Assembly: GCA_016713115.1 (NCBI GenBank)
Contig: JADJPU010000001.1
Span: forward strand, 62,001-126,000
Direction: 5' to 3'
DNA length: 64,000 nucleotides
From: Cellvibrionales bacterium
GTDB taxonomy: Bacteria > Pseudomonadota > Gammaproteobacteria > Pseudomonadales > UBA7239
In this document: in pieces, positions 1-8,624 of the stretch
Layout: each line of letters begins with the position of its first letter
Numbering within the stretch: position 1 is the first letter of the stretch
Made by a program: the position numbers and the translations under genes
Notes under the pieces: generated by a model
The model's input: the letters and a program-made list of their open reading frames with translations, nothing else
Told to the model about the DNA's origin: nothing
The model's database searches: none

Positions 1-128
1 GTTTTCAGTGCATCACCTTTTTCTGTTTCACCACGGCGCAATAATTCAATACATTCTGGCGGTGCTTTTAAGGTGGCAGTCGCTATCGCTTGACGCAAAC
101 TCTCAGGTTTTAGCGTGATGTCTTTCAT
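1..128 (-). CDS. moaC: Molybdenum cofactor protein MoaC, N-terminal part (cut by window edge)
   Basis: MoaC converts the GTP-derived intermediate made by MoaA into cyclic pyranopterin monophosphate. Only about 42 residues are visible. They contain a stretch like the MoaC N-terminal core (LRQAIATATL, then RRGETEKGDAL, matching the family pattern that ends in KGD.L.tARiAGI). The ATG at 128 follows AAGGA at a spacing of six bases and overlaps the moaE stop codon (ATGA), so the two are translationally coupled. The N-terminus is shorter than in classical MoaC. This resembles fused MoaC/MoaB (MogA-like) proteins, so the full gene may be bifunctional. That cannot be decided here because the rest lies outside the window. 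Confidence 0.75.
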   Translation of the reverse strand, partial: MKDITLKPESLRQAIATATLKAPPECIELLRRGETEKGDALK

Positions 129-610
129 GCGCATTCCTTGTGATGATGGTGACGATGCTCTACTTCTTCATCATCGTGATTGTGTAAACAACAGCCTTCC
201 ACAAACTGGCTGCTGCCATCGGTATAAAACTCTTCTTTCCAAATTGGCGCGCCGTGTTTCACTGCATCCACCGCCCAACGGCAGGCGGCAAACGCTTCTG
301 CGCGGTGCGGCGCTTGCACCACACACACGATCGCCAATTCGCCAATGGCCAATTCGCCCACGCGATGACGCACGGCAATATAGCTCACACCAAATTTTGC
401 TTTCGCTTCCGCTTCTATGTCTGCCAATAAACGCTCGCACACCGGCAAATACGCGCTGTAAATTAAACGCTGCACCGATTTACCTTCGTGGTGATTGCGC
501 ACTGCACCGGCAAACAATGCCAAGCCGCCGCAATCGGGATACTCGCTCAAAGCCAGCAGCGCGTTGATGTCCAACGGCGCTTCACCCATGCGCTGAATGT
601 GTTCACTCAT
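125..610 (-). CDS. moaE: Molybdopterin synthase catalytic subunit MoaE, with His-rich tail
   Basis: MoaE is the large subunit of molybdopterin synthase. It transfers sulfur from the MoaD thiocarboxylate to cyclic pyranopterin monophosphate to form the dithiolene. The 161-residue protein keeps the conserved lysines of the active site (K118 and K125 in KHGAPIWKEE). The ATG at 610 is chosen because the longer reading frame upstream runs through moaD. It lies 4 bases after the moaD stop and its own stop overlaps the moaC start. Residues 140-161 form an unusual tail rich in Cys, His and acidic residues (CC, HNHDDEE, HRHHHH) that I do not know from typical MoaE; it may bind metal. Identity is secure; the tail function is unknown. 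Confidence 0.93.
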   Translation of the reverse strand: MSEHIQRMGEAPLDINALLALSEYPDCGGLALFAGAVRNHHEGKSVQRLIYSAYLPVCERLLADIEAEAKAKFGVSYIAVRHRVGELAIGELAIVCVVQAPHRAEAFAACRWAVDAVKHGAPIWKEEFYTDGSSQFVEGCCLHNHDDEEVEHRHHHHKECA

Positions 611-614
611 GCCA

Positions 615-878
615 TCAACCTCCAGACACCGGCGGCAGTAAAACAATCGCGCCGCTCGCGGGCAATGTCGCTTGCCGACGCACAATGGCATCGCCCACCG
701 CGCAAGCGCAGCGTTCAATCGCTTCATGCAATTTTGGATATTCGTTTTGCAGCACGCGTAAAGCATCGCCAACAGTGGCGTGTTCACTGTCAACTTGCAC
801 ATCGATATAACGGCAACCCGCTTGGCGTTCTATGCCCGCCAATAATTCAAATGTCACCGTTTTTTGTTCGGCGTTCAC
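615..878 (-). CDS. moaD: Molybdopterin synthase sulfur carrier subunit MoaD
   Basis: MoaD is the small ubiquitin-like subunit of molybdopterin synthase and carries sulfur as a C-terminal thiocarboxylate. The protein ends in the required Gly-Gly (PPVSGG), which enters the MoaE active site. Length, about 87 residues, is normal. I place the start at GTG 878, because the GGGAGG sequence sits 4-5 bases before it. The alternative TTG at 884 overlaps the moaA stop and lies too close to that Shine-Dalgarno sequence. The gene lies between moaA and moaE in one minus-strand operon with overlapping or nearly touching ends, fitting equimolar MoaD/MoaE production. Confidence 0.9.
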   Translation of the reverse strand: MNAEQKTVTFELLAGIERQAGCRYIDVQVDSEHATVGDALRVLQNEYPKLHEAIERCACAVGDAIVRRQATLPASGAIVLLPPVSGG

Positions 879-880
879 AC

Positions 881-1855
881 TCAACCTCCCATTGCATACA
901 TTCGGATAGGCCGTTCCACCGGCTCCGGCACGGCGGCGTAACCGGCTTGTTTATGCCACACCGCTTGCGCAATTTTTTCTTGCAACTGTTCATCGCTGGC
1001 ACCTTGGCGCAGCGGCTCGCCCAAGGGCGTGCCGTTGGCGGCAAACAAGCAGGTGTACAGCTCGCCTTTGGCCGTGAGGCGCAGGCGATCACAACTGGCG
1101 CAAAACGGATGTGACACAGTGCTAATGATGCCCAGCGGGTAATGACCATCCACCAAATACGGGCTGGCGGGATCACTGCTGCGCGCCAGTTTTTCCACGC
1201 GGTGACGGCTGCGCAGTATTGCCAGCACAGCGTCTTCATCCATCACGGATTGCCGTTGCCAGCGCCCCGGCTCATCCAATGGCATGTATTCGATAAAACG
1301 CAGCGGCAGATTTTTTGCCATCGCCCATTCCAACAGCGGCAGCACTTGATCGTCGTTGTAACCGCGCACTAAAACGGTGTTGATTTTGACGCTGACACCG
1401 GTGGCGCGTGCGGCATCAATACCGGCCAACACGGGGTGGATATCGGCCTTGGTCAGGCGCGTAAAAACAGATTCATCCAGCGCATCCAAACTGATGTTGA
1501 AATCATCCACACCGGCATCCACCAGTGCTTGCGCGCGCTTCGCCAACAGCGTGCCATTGCTGGTCATCGAAATGCGCTCTAAGCCTTTGGCGCGCAGCCC
1601 GTTCAGTTGGGCAACCACATCTTCCAGATCCATGCGCAGCAGCGGCTCGCCGCCAGTGAGTCGGAATTGCGTGATGCCCTGCTCCACAAACAGTGCCGCC
1701 AAGCGCAGTAACTCAGCGTTACTCAACAACTCTTTGCGCGGCAACCATGTGGGTTCGTCGGGCATGCAATAGCGGCAACGGAAGTTGCAACGATCAGTCA
1801 GCGACAACCTCAGCTTACGCTTGGTGCGACCATGACGATCTACCAACAACTTCAT
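881..1855 (-). CDS. moaA: GTP 3',8-cyclase MoaA
   Basis: MoaA is the radical SAM enzyme that starts molybdenum cofactor synthesis by cyclising GTP to 3',8-cyclo-GTP. The 324-residue protein has the N-terminal radical SAM cluster motif C23-x3-C27-x2-C30 (CNFRCRYC), and the C-terminal cluster ligands C252, C255 and C269 that bind the second 4Fe-4S cluster and GTP. It ends in GG, as functional MoaA proteins do. Start: GTG 1858 and ATG 1855 are adjacent. ATG 1855 is preferred, with GGAG eight bases upstream. moeA lies 62 bases upstream in the same direction and the stop is next to the moaD start. Confidence 0.95.
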   Translation of the reverse strand: MKLLVDRHGRTKRKLRLSLTDRCNFRCRYCMPDEPTWLPRKELLSNAELLRLAALFVEQGITQFRLTGGEPLLRMDLEDVVAQLNGLRAKGLERISMTSNGTLLAKRAQALVDAGVDDFNISLDALDESVFTRLTKADIHPVLAGIDAARATGVSVKINTVLVRGYNDDQVLPLLEWAMAKNLPLRFIEYMPLDEPGRWQRQSVMDEDAVLAILRSRHRVEKLARSSDPASPYLVDGHYPLGIISTVSHPFCASCDRLRLTAKGELYTCLFAANGTPLGEPLRQGASDEQLQEKIAQAVWHKQAGYAAVPEPVERPIRMYAMGG

Positions 1856-1917
1856 CACTCATACTCCACGGATTACTGTCAGTTTATCGCAAGATCTATA
1901 CTCGTAAGACCCAAGGC

Positions 1918-3126
1918 TCACCCAATGCACAAAAATGGCAGCACCGTGCCTTCTTCTACACGATTGGCGCTGATAGGAAACCACACCAGCGCATTGGCCT
2001 CGGCCAAATTGCTCAACTGATGAGATCCTTGATGCGGCAGCGGTGCCAGCCACACCACGCCACTTTCGTCTTGCTGTTGTTGCATGCGCTGCAACAGCGC
2101 CACAGATGGATTCGCCTTCATGGATTTCGCCAGCCGCCCGCGCTGCCAAATTGGTGCAACGCCGCCCTCAATACGAGCAAGAATGGCCGCTGCGTGCACA
2201 TACAAGCCCACCCACACCGCGCCAGGGTTGCCAGGGAGCGCCAGTAACAGGCAAGCGGGCTTGCGTCCGAACCACACTGGCTTGCCCGGCCGCTGTGCCA
2301 CTTTGTGAAAATCGCAGGTAAAACCCGCTTGCTCTGCCGCTGCGGGCAGGTAGTCGTAATCCCCCACTGATGCCCCGCCGGTGGTGATAACCCAATCGGC
2401 TGCGGCACTGGCTTGCGCTAACGCAGCTACCAGCTCCGCCAAATCGTCACCCACCCACAGCATTTCTGTGCAAACCAAGCCTTGTGCAGCCAACCAACTG
2501 GCGATCAAAGGGCCATTGGCATCGGGGATTGCACCCTCCGCCAGCGGTTCACCCGGTCGCGCGACTTCTTTACCGGTGATGATGACGGCGACTCTCGGTC
2601 GGCGATATGTTGTCACTCGCGCAACACCCGCCATGGCCAGTGCTGCCACGCGCCCTGGCGTGAGCCGCTGCCCAGCCGCCAATATCTGCGTGCCGCAACT
2701 GGCCTCTTCGCCGCGCAGGCGCACATCTTGCCCTTGTTTCAAAGGCTGATTGATCGACAACTGCGCGCCGTCGCGCTGGGCAATTTCCTGCCGCGCAATC
2801 GTGTCTGCGCCTTCCGGCAGTCGCCCGCCGGTAAAAATGCGCACGGCTTCGCCCGCCTGCAAAGGGCGCGAAAACACATCCCCCGCTGCCACTTCGCCCA
2901 CCACGGTCAACGCACTGCCGAGATCTGCATGGCGCAGGGCATAGCCGTCCATCGCGCTCTGTGTGAACGGCGGCAAATCGCAGGCGGCATACGCCGGTTC
3001 CGCCAACACTTCACCGTTCGCTTGCAGCAGTGACTTCGTCACCGGCTCCAGCACCGGCAGTATTGCGTAATGTGCCAGCGCCTTTTCCAGTGAGATCAGC
3101 GCTTGCCCGCTGCTACAGTCGTGCAT
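1918..3126 (-). CDS. moeA: Molybdopterin molybdotransferase MoeA
   Basis: MoeA inserts molybdate into adenylylated molybdopterin, the last step before nucleotide attachment by MobA. The 402-residue length is typical. The molybdopterin-binding domain is visible around residues 180-310 and contains TTGGASVGDYD, the family signature. Sequence near the N-terminus (FTQSAMDGYAL) matches the conserved SAMDGYA motif. The start is ATG 3126 with GGAG six bases upstream; a TTG at 3138 is less likely. It is the first gene of the run moeA-moaA-moaD-moaE-moaC. The terminator of the upstream delta-60 gene lies between them, so a promoter for the moe/moa operon should sit at about 3130-3180. Confidence 0.95.
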   Translation of the reverse strand: MHDCSSGQALISLEKALAHYAILPVLEPVTKSLLQANGEVLAEPAYAACDLPPFTQSAMDGYALRHADLGSALTVVGEVAAGDVFSRPLQAGEAVRIFTGGRLPEGADTIARQEIAQRDGAQLSINQPLKQGQDVRLRGEEASCGTQILAAGQRLTPGRVAALAMAGVARVTTYRRPRVAVIITGKEVARPGEPLAEGAIPDANGPLIASWLAAQGLVCTEMLWVGDDLAELVAALAQASAAADWVITTGGASVGDYDYLPAAAEQAGFTCDFHKVAQRPGKPVWFGRKPACLLLALPGNPGAVWVGLYVHAAAILARIEGGVAPIWQRGRLAKSMKANPSVALLQRMQQQQDESGVVWLAPLPHQGSHQLSNLAEANALVWFPISANRVEEGTVLPFLCIG

Positions 3127-3176
3127 GGTGTTCTCCAATGTTGCGTTGCTTTGCCCGTGAACGCAGCAAAAAACAT

Positions 3177-3215
3177 ACCAAAAACAAAAATGCCCGCATC
3201 TTTCGATACGGGCAT
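3177..3215 (-). terminator. Rho-independent terminator after the delta-60 repeat gene
   Basis: ATGCCCG (3190-3196) and CGGGCAT (3209-3215) form a perfect 7-bp stem with a 12-base loop. Read on the minus strand the stem is followed by a T-rich tract (plus-strand A run 3177-3189). It lies 40 bases after the stop of the secreted repeat protein and separates it from moeA. Confidence 0.8.
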
Positions 3216-3254
3216 TGTCTCGTTTTGTAGCGGGTTACGCCAAAACCCACGCCC

Positions 3255-5474
3255 TCACGGCGTTGGTGTGGCATAAGTGCTGTATTTGGTGCTCCAAGTT
3301 TGGCTGCCACTTTTGGTTTCAAACAGCGTCACGCGGGCGAAGTAAATTTTGCCGTCGATGGTGATGGCGACGCCCAGTTGGGATTGCGCGGAATCCAACG
3401 CATCGTTTAGCACGAGGTTTTTCAAGGTGAGGCTGAGAGCGCCTTTTTTGCTGGCAAAGCTGAAGGCAGACAGGATGTTGTCTGGCGCGGCATCGGCGGC
3501 GATTTTCTTCATGCTGTAGATATTGGTGATACCGGAAACCGTGCGCGTGGTAGCCAGCAGGCTGGTCAGTGTCTTGCTCAACAACACATCACCGTTCTCG
3601 TCATACAGCGTGATTGCCACCTCCGGCTGCTTGCAGTGTTTGTTGGCTGGCGGGCATGGGGTGTCAAAATCGTACGCACTCAACAATGCAGGGTCGGCGA
3701 GATTCAACTTCAACACCAAGCTGTCTTTGGTGGTGCCGCTGTCTTTGACGGTGGCAGAAGTCACCACCACGGCTTCTGATTTATAGGCTGTCGTGGGCAG
3801 GAACTTGCCTTTGGCATCCAGCTCCACCTGTAAGACGCGCTGCTCACTACCCAAGTTCACCGTGTTTGCCACTGTTGCAGGCAAAGTAGCGCCAATTTCC
3901 GTGCCACTCATCGACACCGTGAGGGTTTGTGTGGAAGGCATCAAGGACACTTTGATTGCCGGAACCACGCCTTTGGCTGTGCTGTACGCAAAGCCCTTGC
4001 CTTTGCTCAGCAAAGAGCCGGCTGGTAAATGAATATTGCTGCTTGCCAGCGTTATATCCAGCGCATCAGTGGCAGGGTCAAACACCTGCCCGCTGCGGCG
4101 GTCTGCGTTGTACAGGTATTGCGCACTCCAACGGTCGTCATTGCTGCCAGCACCCACCTTGGTGGCGAGTTTTTTGAGCCATAGATTGGTTGTAGTAATG
4201 AGCTGGCCACTGTCATAACGCACCAGCGCAACATCATAATTGTTGCCGTTGTAGCTATGCCCCGCCACCACCAACTTGCCGTCCGCCTGCTGGATCACCG
4301 ATCGACCATAATCATCGCCCGCACCAATCGCCGTAGTGACTTTGCCATCGCCATCAAACGAAGTATCCAAAGAACCGTCCTCGTTGTAGCGCACCAGCGC
4401 AACATCATCATTACTGCCGTTCCAGCTATACCCCGCCACCACCAGCTTGCCATCTGCCTGCTGGATTACCGATTGTGCATAATCATTGGCCGCACCAATC
4501 GCCGTGGTGACTATGCCATCCCCATCAAAGCTGGCATCCAAGGAGCCGTCGGCGTTGTAGCGCACCAGCGCAAAATCATTACTGCTGCCGTTGTAGCTAG
4601 TCCCCGCCACCACCAGCTTGCCATCCGCCTGCTGAATGACTGAGTATCCTTCATCGTAGCCCGTACCAATCGCCGTGGTGACTTTGCCATCCCCGTCAAA
4701 GCCGGTATCCAAGGAGCCATCCGTGTTGTAGCGCACCAGCGCAACATCATCATTGCTGCCGTTCCAGCTATACCCCGCCACCACCAGCTTGCCATCTGCC
4801 TGCTGGATTACCGATTGTGCATAATCATTGGCCGCACCAATCGCCGTGGTGACTATGCCATCCCCATCAAAGCTGGCATCCAAGGAGCCGTCGGCGTTGT
4901 AGCGCACCAGCGCAAAATCATAACTGCTGCCGTTGTAGCTAGTCCCCGCCACCACCAGCTTGCCATCCGACTGCTGAATGACCGAATAGCCATAATCGTC
5001 GCCCGCACCAATCGCCGTGGTGACTTTGCCATCCCCGTCAAAGCCGGTATCCAAGGAGCCATCCGTGTTGTAGCGCACCAGCGCAAAATCATAACTGCTG
5101 CCGTTGTAGCTAATCACCGTCACCACCAGCTTGCCATCCGCCTGCTGGATCACTGAATAGCCTACATCATCGCTCCCACCAATCGCTGTAGTGACTTTGC
5201 CATCCCCATCAAAGCCGGTATCCAAGGGACCGTCGGCGTTGTAGCGCACCAGCGCAACATCAGCATTGCTACCGTTCCAGCTACTCCCCGCCACCACCAG
5301 CTTGCCATCTGCCTGCTGGATCACCGAATAGCCAAAATCGCCGCCCGTACCAATCGCTGTGGTGACTTTACCACCGCCACCAAAGCTGAGATCCAAATCC
5401 CCAGGGGCGGCGTGGAGTGATGAAGTGCCGAGTAAGGCGGATATGAAGACAAGGGCGTGGCGAAGGGTTTTCAT
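3255..5474 (-). CDS. Secreted delta-60 repeat protein
   Basis: This 739-residue protein begins with a signal peptide (cleavage probably after SLHA, near residue 22). Residues 31-425 hold seven tandem 57-residue units with the core FDGDGKVTTAIG and VIQQADGKLVVAG, which is the delta-60 repeat pattern of bacterial surface proteins thought to fold as a beta-propeller. Residues 430-739 carry no repeats, are rich in beta-forming segments and include an isolated cysteine pair (CPPANKHC). No catalytic motif is seen. AGGAAG six bases before ATG 5474 supports the start. It lies between mobA and moeA on the same strand but has its own terminator, and a role in molybdenum metabolism is not implied. Function unknown; export is likely. 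Confidence 0.85.
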   Translation of the reverse strand: MKTLRHALVFISALLGTSSLHAAPGDLDLSFGGGGKVTTAIGTGGDFGYSVIQQADGKLVVAGSSWNGSNADVALVRYNADGPLDTGFDGDGKVTTAIGGSDDVGYSVIQQADGKLVVTVISYNGSSYDFALVRYNTDGSLDTGFDGDGKVTTAIGAGDDYGYSVIQQSDGKLVVAGTSYNGSSYDFALVRYNADGSLDASFDGDGIVTTAIGAANDYAQSVIQQADGKLVVAGYSWNGSNDDVALVRYNTDGSLDTGFDGDGKVTTAIGTGYDEGYSVIQQADGKLVVAGTSYNGSSNDFALVRYNADGSLDASFDGDGIVTTAIGAANDYAQSVIQQADGKLVVAGYSWNGSNDDVALVRYNEDGSLDTSFDGDGKVTTAIGAGDDYGRSVIQQADGKLVVAGHSYNGNNYDVALVRYDSGQLITTTNLWLKKLATKVGAGSNDDRWSAQYLYNADRRSGQVFDPATDALDITLASSNIHLPAGSLLSKGKGFAYSTAKGVVPAIKVSLMPSTQTLTVSMSGTEIGATLPATVANTVNLGSEQRVLQVELDAKGKFLPTTAYKSEAVVVTSATVKDSGTTKDSLVLKLNLADPALLSAYDFDTPCPPANKHCKQPEVAITLYDENGDVLLSKTLTSLLATTRTVSGITNIYSMKKIAADAAPDNILSAFSFASKKGALSLTLKNLVLNDALDSAQSQLGVAITIDGKIYFARVTLFETKSGSQTWSTKYSTYATPTP
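4210..5384 (-). repeat. Seven tandem 171-bp coding repeats with an alternating higher-order pattern
   Basis: Seven 171-bp units encode the 57-residue delta-60 repeats. Units 4 and 6 are almost identical and share the distinctive IGAANDYAQS segment. Units 3 and 5 resemble each other and both end DGSLDAS. The array therefore contains a duplicated two-unit block of 342 bp, pointing to recent unequal recombination. Frames antisense to the array give long open reading frames that are only shadows. Confidence 0.85.
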
Positions 5475-5517
5475 GGGCGGCTTCCTAGGTTAAATAATAA
5501 AAAATTTATTCTGTTTT

Positions 5518-6159
5518 TCAGTTTACTACAGGTTGCGCAATCAGACGCGCCAAATCTTCCGGCGTGTTGACACTCCAGCACTGTGCATCTGCATCATCGT
5601 CAAATAGGCAGCGCTCTGCACCAACTGAAATCAACCAACGCACCACCGAGCGTTCGCCCGCCAAAAAATCCTGCTCCAGTTTGTTCACCAACGAGCGCTG
5701 TAAAAAACACACCAAGGGCTGCGGCTGCTCACCAACCACCGCAAAAACAGCGGGCGCATTCGTTTGCTCACAGCACGCTCGCAATTTCTCAAGCAAATTC
5801 TCTGGCAATACTTGCGCGTCACAGGGCAGCACTAACAACCAATCCGTTACTGTGTGCTGCAATCCGGTCAAAATCCCCGCCAGTGGCCCGTGAAATCCTG
5901 CATTTGTATCGGGCAAAACTTGCGCGTGCCACGGCGCAGCAATTGTTTGATAGTCATCAAAATGACGATTGGCCGAAATCAACACCGCGCTCACTTTCGG
6001 TGCAAAACACAGCAGCAAGCGCTCCACAAAAGTTTTGCCATCGACAGTGAGCAAGCCTTTGTCTTGCCCGCCCAGTCGCTCACCACGGCCGCCGGCTAAT
6101 ATCAGCAGCGATAAGTTTTCCTGATTGTTCAACAAGTTATCACCCAAACCGCCATGCAT
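5518..6159 (-). CDS. mobA: Molybdenum cofactor guanylyltransferase MobA
   Basis: MobA attaches GMP to molybdenum cofactor, making the bis-MGD form used by DMSO-reductase family enzymes. The nucleotide-binding signature LAGGRGERLGGQDKG is at residues 21-35, and NTPEDL near the C-terminus is typical of the family. Length (213 residues) is normal. Start choices are ATG 6159, ATG 6168 or TTG 6171; none has a strong ribosome-binding site, and 6159 is my choice. It diverges from nadC, and the longest readings of the two genes would overlap head to head. It completes the pathway represented by moeA and moaA/C/D/E nearby. Confidence 0.92.
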   Translation of the reverse strand: MHGGLGDNLLNNQENLSLLILAGGRGERLGGQDKGLLTVDGKTFVERLLLCFAPKVSAVLISANRHFDDYQTIAAPWHAQVLPDTNAGFHGPLAGILTGLQHTVTDWLLVLPCDAQVLPENLLEKLRACCEQTNAPAVFAVVGEQPQPLVCFLQRSLVNKLEQDFLAGERSVVRWLISVGAERCLFDDDADAQCWSVNTPEDLARLIAQPVVN

Positions 6160-6204
6160 AACACCCATCAATCTGCAACAATACCGGCCTCACCAATCCA
6201 GCCA

Positions 6205-7053
6205 ATGCCAGCCATGCACAGAATTCAACACCTGCAATCTGACATCATCGCGCAAGTGCGCGCCGCGCTCGCGGAAGACATCGGCACCGGCGATATTACC
6301 GCGCAACTCATCCCTGCACAGCAGAGCGGCCAAGCGCGCATCATCACCCGCGAACCGATGATTATGTGCGGGCGGCCTTGGGTTGATGAAGTGATGCACC
6401 AAGTTGATGCAAACATTCGCGTGGAATGGCGCGTGCATGATGGCGATACCGTAGAGGGCGACAGCACGCTGTTTACGCTGCACGGTGCGGCGCGCAGTTT
6501 GCTGACGGCCGAGCGCACCGCGCTGAATTTTCTGCAGCTGCTGGCCGGCACCGCCACCACCTGCCATCACTACGCACAACTGGTTACTGGAACCTCTGTG
6601 CGCCTGCTCGACACCCGCAAAACCATCCCCGGTTTGAGAACGGCACAGAAATATGCCGTGACCGTGGGCGGCTGCCACAACCATCGCATCGGTCTGTATG
6701 ACGCTTTTCTCATCAAAGAAAACCACATCGCTGCCTGCAAAGGCATCACAGCTGCCGTGCAACAAGCGCGCCGCATTGCGCCGGGCAAACCCGTCGAAGT
6801 GGAAGTGGAAAACTTTGATGAATTGGATGAAGCGCTGCGCACCGGTTGTGAAATCATCATGCTGGATGATTTTTCCTTAGATGACATGACACAGGCGGTT
6901 AAGCGCACTGCGCAGCGCGCCCTGCTGGAAGCCTCCGGCAATATCAACGAGAGCAATTTGCGCGCCACGGCAGAAACCGGTGTTGATTTCATTTCGATTG
7001 GCGGATTGACCAAACACTGCCGCGCGATTGATCTGTCGATGCGCTTTTTTTAA
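6205..7053 (+). CDS. nadC: Nicotinate-nucleotide pyrophosphorylase (quinolinate phosphoribosyltransferase)
   Basis: NadC condenses quinolinate with PRPP to give nicotinate mononucleotide in de novo NAD synthesis. The 282-residue protein shows the family landmarks EDIGTGDITAQLIP near the N-terminus, DTRKTIPGLR (substrate-binding Arg/Lys), GGCHNHR, KENH and the barrel strand EVEVEN. It ends in a normal FISIGGLTK region. In-frame ATGs exist at 6154, 6205 and 6214. Homology of the N-terminus favours 6205 or 6214, and 6154 would overlap mobA. No clear ribosome-binding site distinguishes them. nadA, the preceding enzyme of the pathway, lies at 32.4-33.5 kb. Confidence 0.93.
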   Translation: MPAMHRIQHLQSDIIAQVRAALAEDIGTGDITAQLIPAQQSGQARIITREPMIMCGRPWVDEVMHQVDANIRVEWRVHDGDTVEGDSTLFTLHGAARSLLTAERTALNFLQLLAGTATTCHHYAQLVTGTSVRLLDTRKTIPGLRTAQKYAVTVGGCHNHRIGLYDAFLIKENHIAACKGITAAVQQARRIAPGKPVEVEVENFDELDEALRTGCEIIMLDDFSLDDMTQAVKRTAQRALLEASGNINESNLRATAETGVDFISIGGLTKHCRAIDLSMRFF

Positions 7054-7123
7054 CAACAGACCCGTTATTATTGCGCGCTGAATGCACAACGCTAACTGAA
7101 AACACTTCAAGGAGAACCATCGT

Positions 7124-7942
7124 ATGCGTCAGTTCATCAAACTATTTCTACTGCTCGCCAGCTTCGCATTAGCAGGCTCTGCGTTCGCCAACCAAGTGCT
7201 GCGCATTGGCGTTTCACCAAACTATCAACCACTGGCTTATAAACAAGACGGACAACTCACCGGCATCGACATCGCCGCTGGTGAAACCATTGCACAACAA
7301 ATCGGCCGCCAAGCAGAATTTGTTGAGATGCCATTTAATCAGCTCATTCCTGCACTGCAAGCCGGAAAAATTGACATCATCATGTCCGGCATGACCATCA
7401 CACCAGAGCGCAACCAGTTGGTGAGTTTCAGCAACCCATATCTCAGCGCCGGACAAATGGCGATTATTCGCTACGCCGATGCCAGCCGCTTTGGTTACAA
7501 AGGCACACTGTTTCGCCCCGATGCGCGCGTTGCCGTCGTAGCTGGTAGCACAGGAGAAAAATTCACCAATGACAGTTTGCGCAATGCGGCTATCTCGCGC
7601 TGTGACTCGATCAGTGAAGCCTTGGCAAAATTAAAAAATGGCAGCGTTGATTATGTTATTCACGATGCCGCAACCAGTTGGTCACTTGCTACCGATACCA
7701 CACGCCAAGATTTCATGAGCCTCAACAATGAATTGACGGATGAACGCTTAGGTTGGGCCGTGAACAAAAACAACAGCGCTCTCTTGCAGACCGTCAATCA
7801 ACAGCTCGCCATCATGCAAAGAGACGGCATATTGCGCGCCATCATTAACAAATGGATTCCTGTAACTGTTAAGGTAGAAACAGCAACACCTACAACCACG
7901 GAAAACACTTCTAACACTTCCACCAATCGCGGTAACCGCTAA
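7124..7942 (+). CDS. Periplasmic amino-acid-type solute-binding protein (SBP_bac_3)
   Basis: A 272-residue secreted protein with a clear signal peptide (cleavage after SAFA, about residue 22). The mature part follows the family 3 solute-binding fold: LRIGVSPNYQPLAY, then LTGIDIAAGETIAQQIG and MSGMTITPERNQLVSFSNPY, which are the segments that contact polar amino acids. AAGGAG lies nine bases before ATG. There are no permease or ATPase genes beside it. It may therefore deliver substrate to a transporter encoded elsewhere or act as a sensor-type binding protein. The stop codon overlaps the start of the next lipoprotein gene (TAATG). Ligand not predictable. Confidence 0.85.
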   Translation: MRQFIKLFLLLASFALAGSAFANQVLRIGVSPNYQPLAYKQDGQLTGIDIAAGETIAQQIGRQAEFVEMPFNQLIPALQAGKIDIIMSGMTITPERNQLVSFSNPYLSAGQMAIIRYADASRFGYKGTLFRPDARVAVVAGSTGEKFTNDSLRNAAISRCDSISEALAKLKNGSVDYVIHDAATSWSLATDTTRQDFMSLNNELTDERLGWAVNKNNSALLQTVNQQLAIMQRDGILRAIINKWIPVTVKVETATPTTTENTSNTSTNRGNR

Positions 7943-8598
7943 TGACATCCTCTGCACAACACACCATCACCGCCACTTTTCAAAAAATGATCATGCGCTT
8001 TGCGCTGATTTTGTGCGCATGCTTTGCCATCTCCGCGTGCTCCAGTTCCAGCCGTACCGATGTAGAAACACACAGCACGGACACCAGTGCCGATTTTGAA
8101 GAATTAAAAACCTATCGCTGGGATTTTTCCGGCATGGATAAAACTGTCCCTACCGGCGGCCACACACAAGAGTTCAACCGCGTGGTGTGTGAGTATGTCG
8201 ACATGCTGATGAACGATCGCGGCTTTACGCGTGTAGCCAAAGGCGATGCGGATATCACTCTGGATTATCGCGTGGTGGTAACACAGGAAGAAACCGAAGA
8301 AAACGACGCACCAGCGTTTGATAATTCCGAAGCCAATGACTACGGTTTGCGCTGGACATTCGACAAAGATAAATCACCCACTTTCCAAGGCTTGCAAGCA
8401 CCAAAAACTCACGCTGTGCTATACAACCGTGGCGAATTGCACTTGGCAGCCTTCAACACGCAAGGTCAAACTGTCTGGCACAGCTCTGCTGCACGCATCC
8501 TAAAAGGCAGCTCTAACGAAGCCGAACGCCGCGCTGCACTGCGCATTGCAGTTGAAAAAATTATGCGCACCTTTCCTGTCGCGCCGGCTATTGAATAA
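7942..8598 (+). CDS. DUF4136-type lipoprotein
   Basis: A predicted outer-membrane or periplasmic lipoprotein. The hydrophobic segment ends in a lipobox (ISAC) with the acylated cysteine about residue 33 of the long reading, followed by a Ser-rich linker. The body contains FEELKTYRWDF and a later DITLDYRV segment, matching DUF4136 proteins, whose biochemical role is unknown. The ATG at 7942 overlaps the previous stop, giving translational coupling. Internal ATGs at 7987 or 7993 would yield a more typical short signal peptide and may be the true start. A strong bidirectional terminator follows. Confidence 0.7.
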   Translation: MTSSAQHTITATFQKMIMRFALILCACFAISACSSSSRTDVETHSTDTSADFEELKTYRWDFSGMDKTVPTGGHTQEFNRVVCEYVDMLMNDRGFTRVAKGDADITLDYRVVVTQEETEENDAPAFDNSEANDYGLRWTFDKDKSPTFQGLQAPKTHAVLYNRGELHLAAFNTQGQTVWHSSAARILKGSSNEAERRAALRIAVEKIMRTFPVAPAIE

Positions 8599-8624
8599 AT
8601 CTATTACCGCCTTTTTCTGAGCAT

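Noticed and set aside
4257..5156. Plus-strand open frames opposite the delta-60 array
   Set aside because: They are periodic antisense shadows of the repeats; the minus-strand frame has signal peptide, ribosome-binding site and family pattern.
4210..5384. CRISPR array
   Set aside because: The repeats are contiguous 171-bp coding units without spacers.
6154..6204. Use of ATG 6154 for nadC
   Set aside because: It would overlap the mobA start on the other strand and adds residues outside the family; it is kept only as an alternative.
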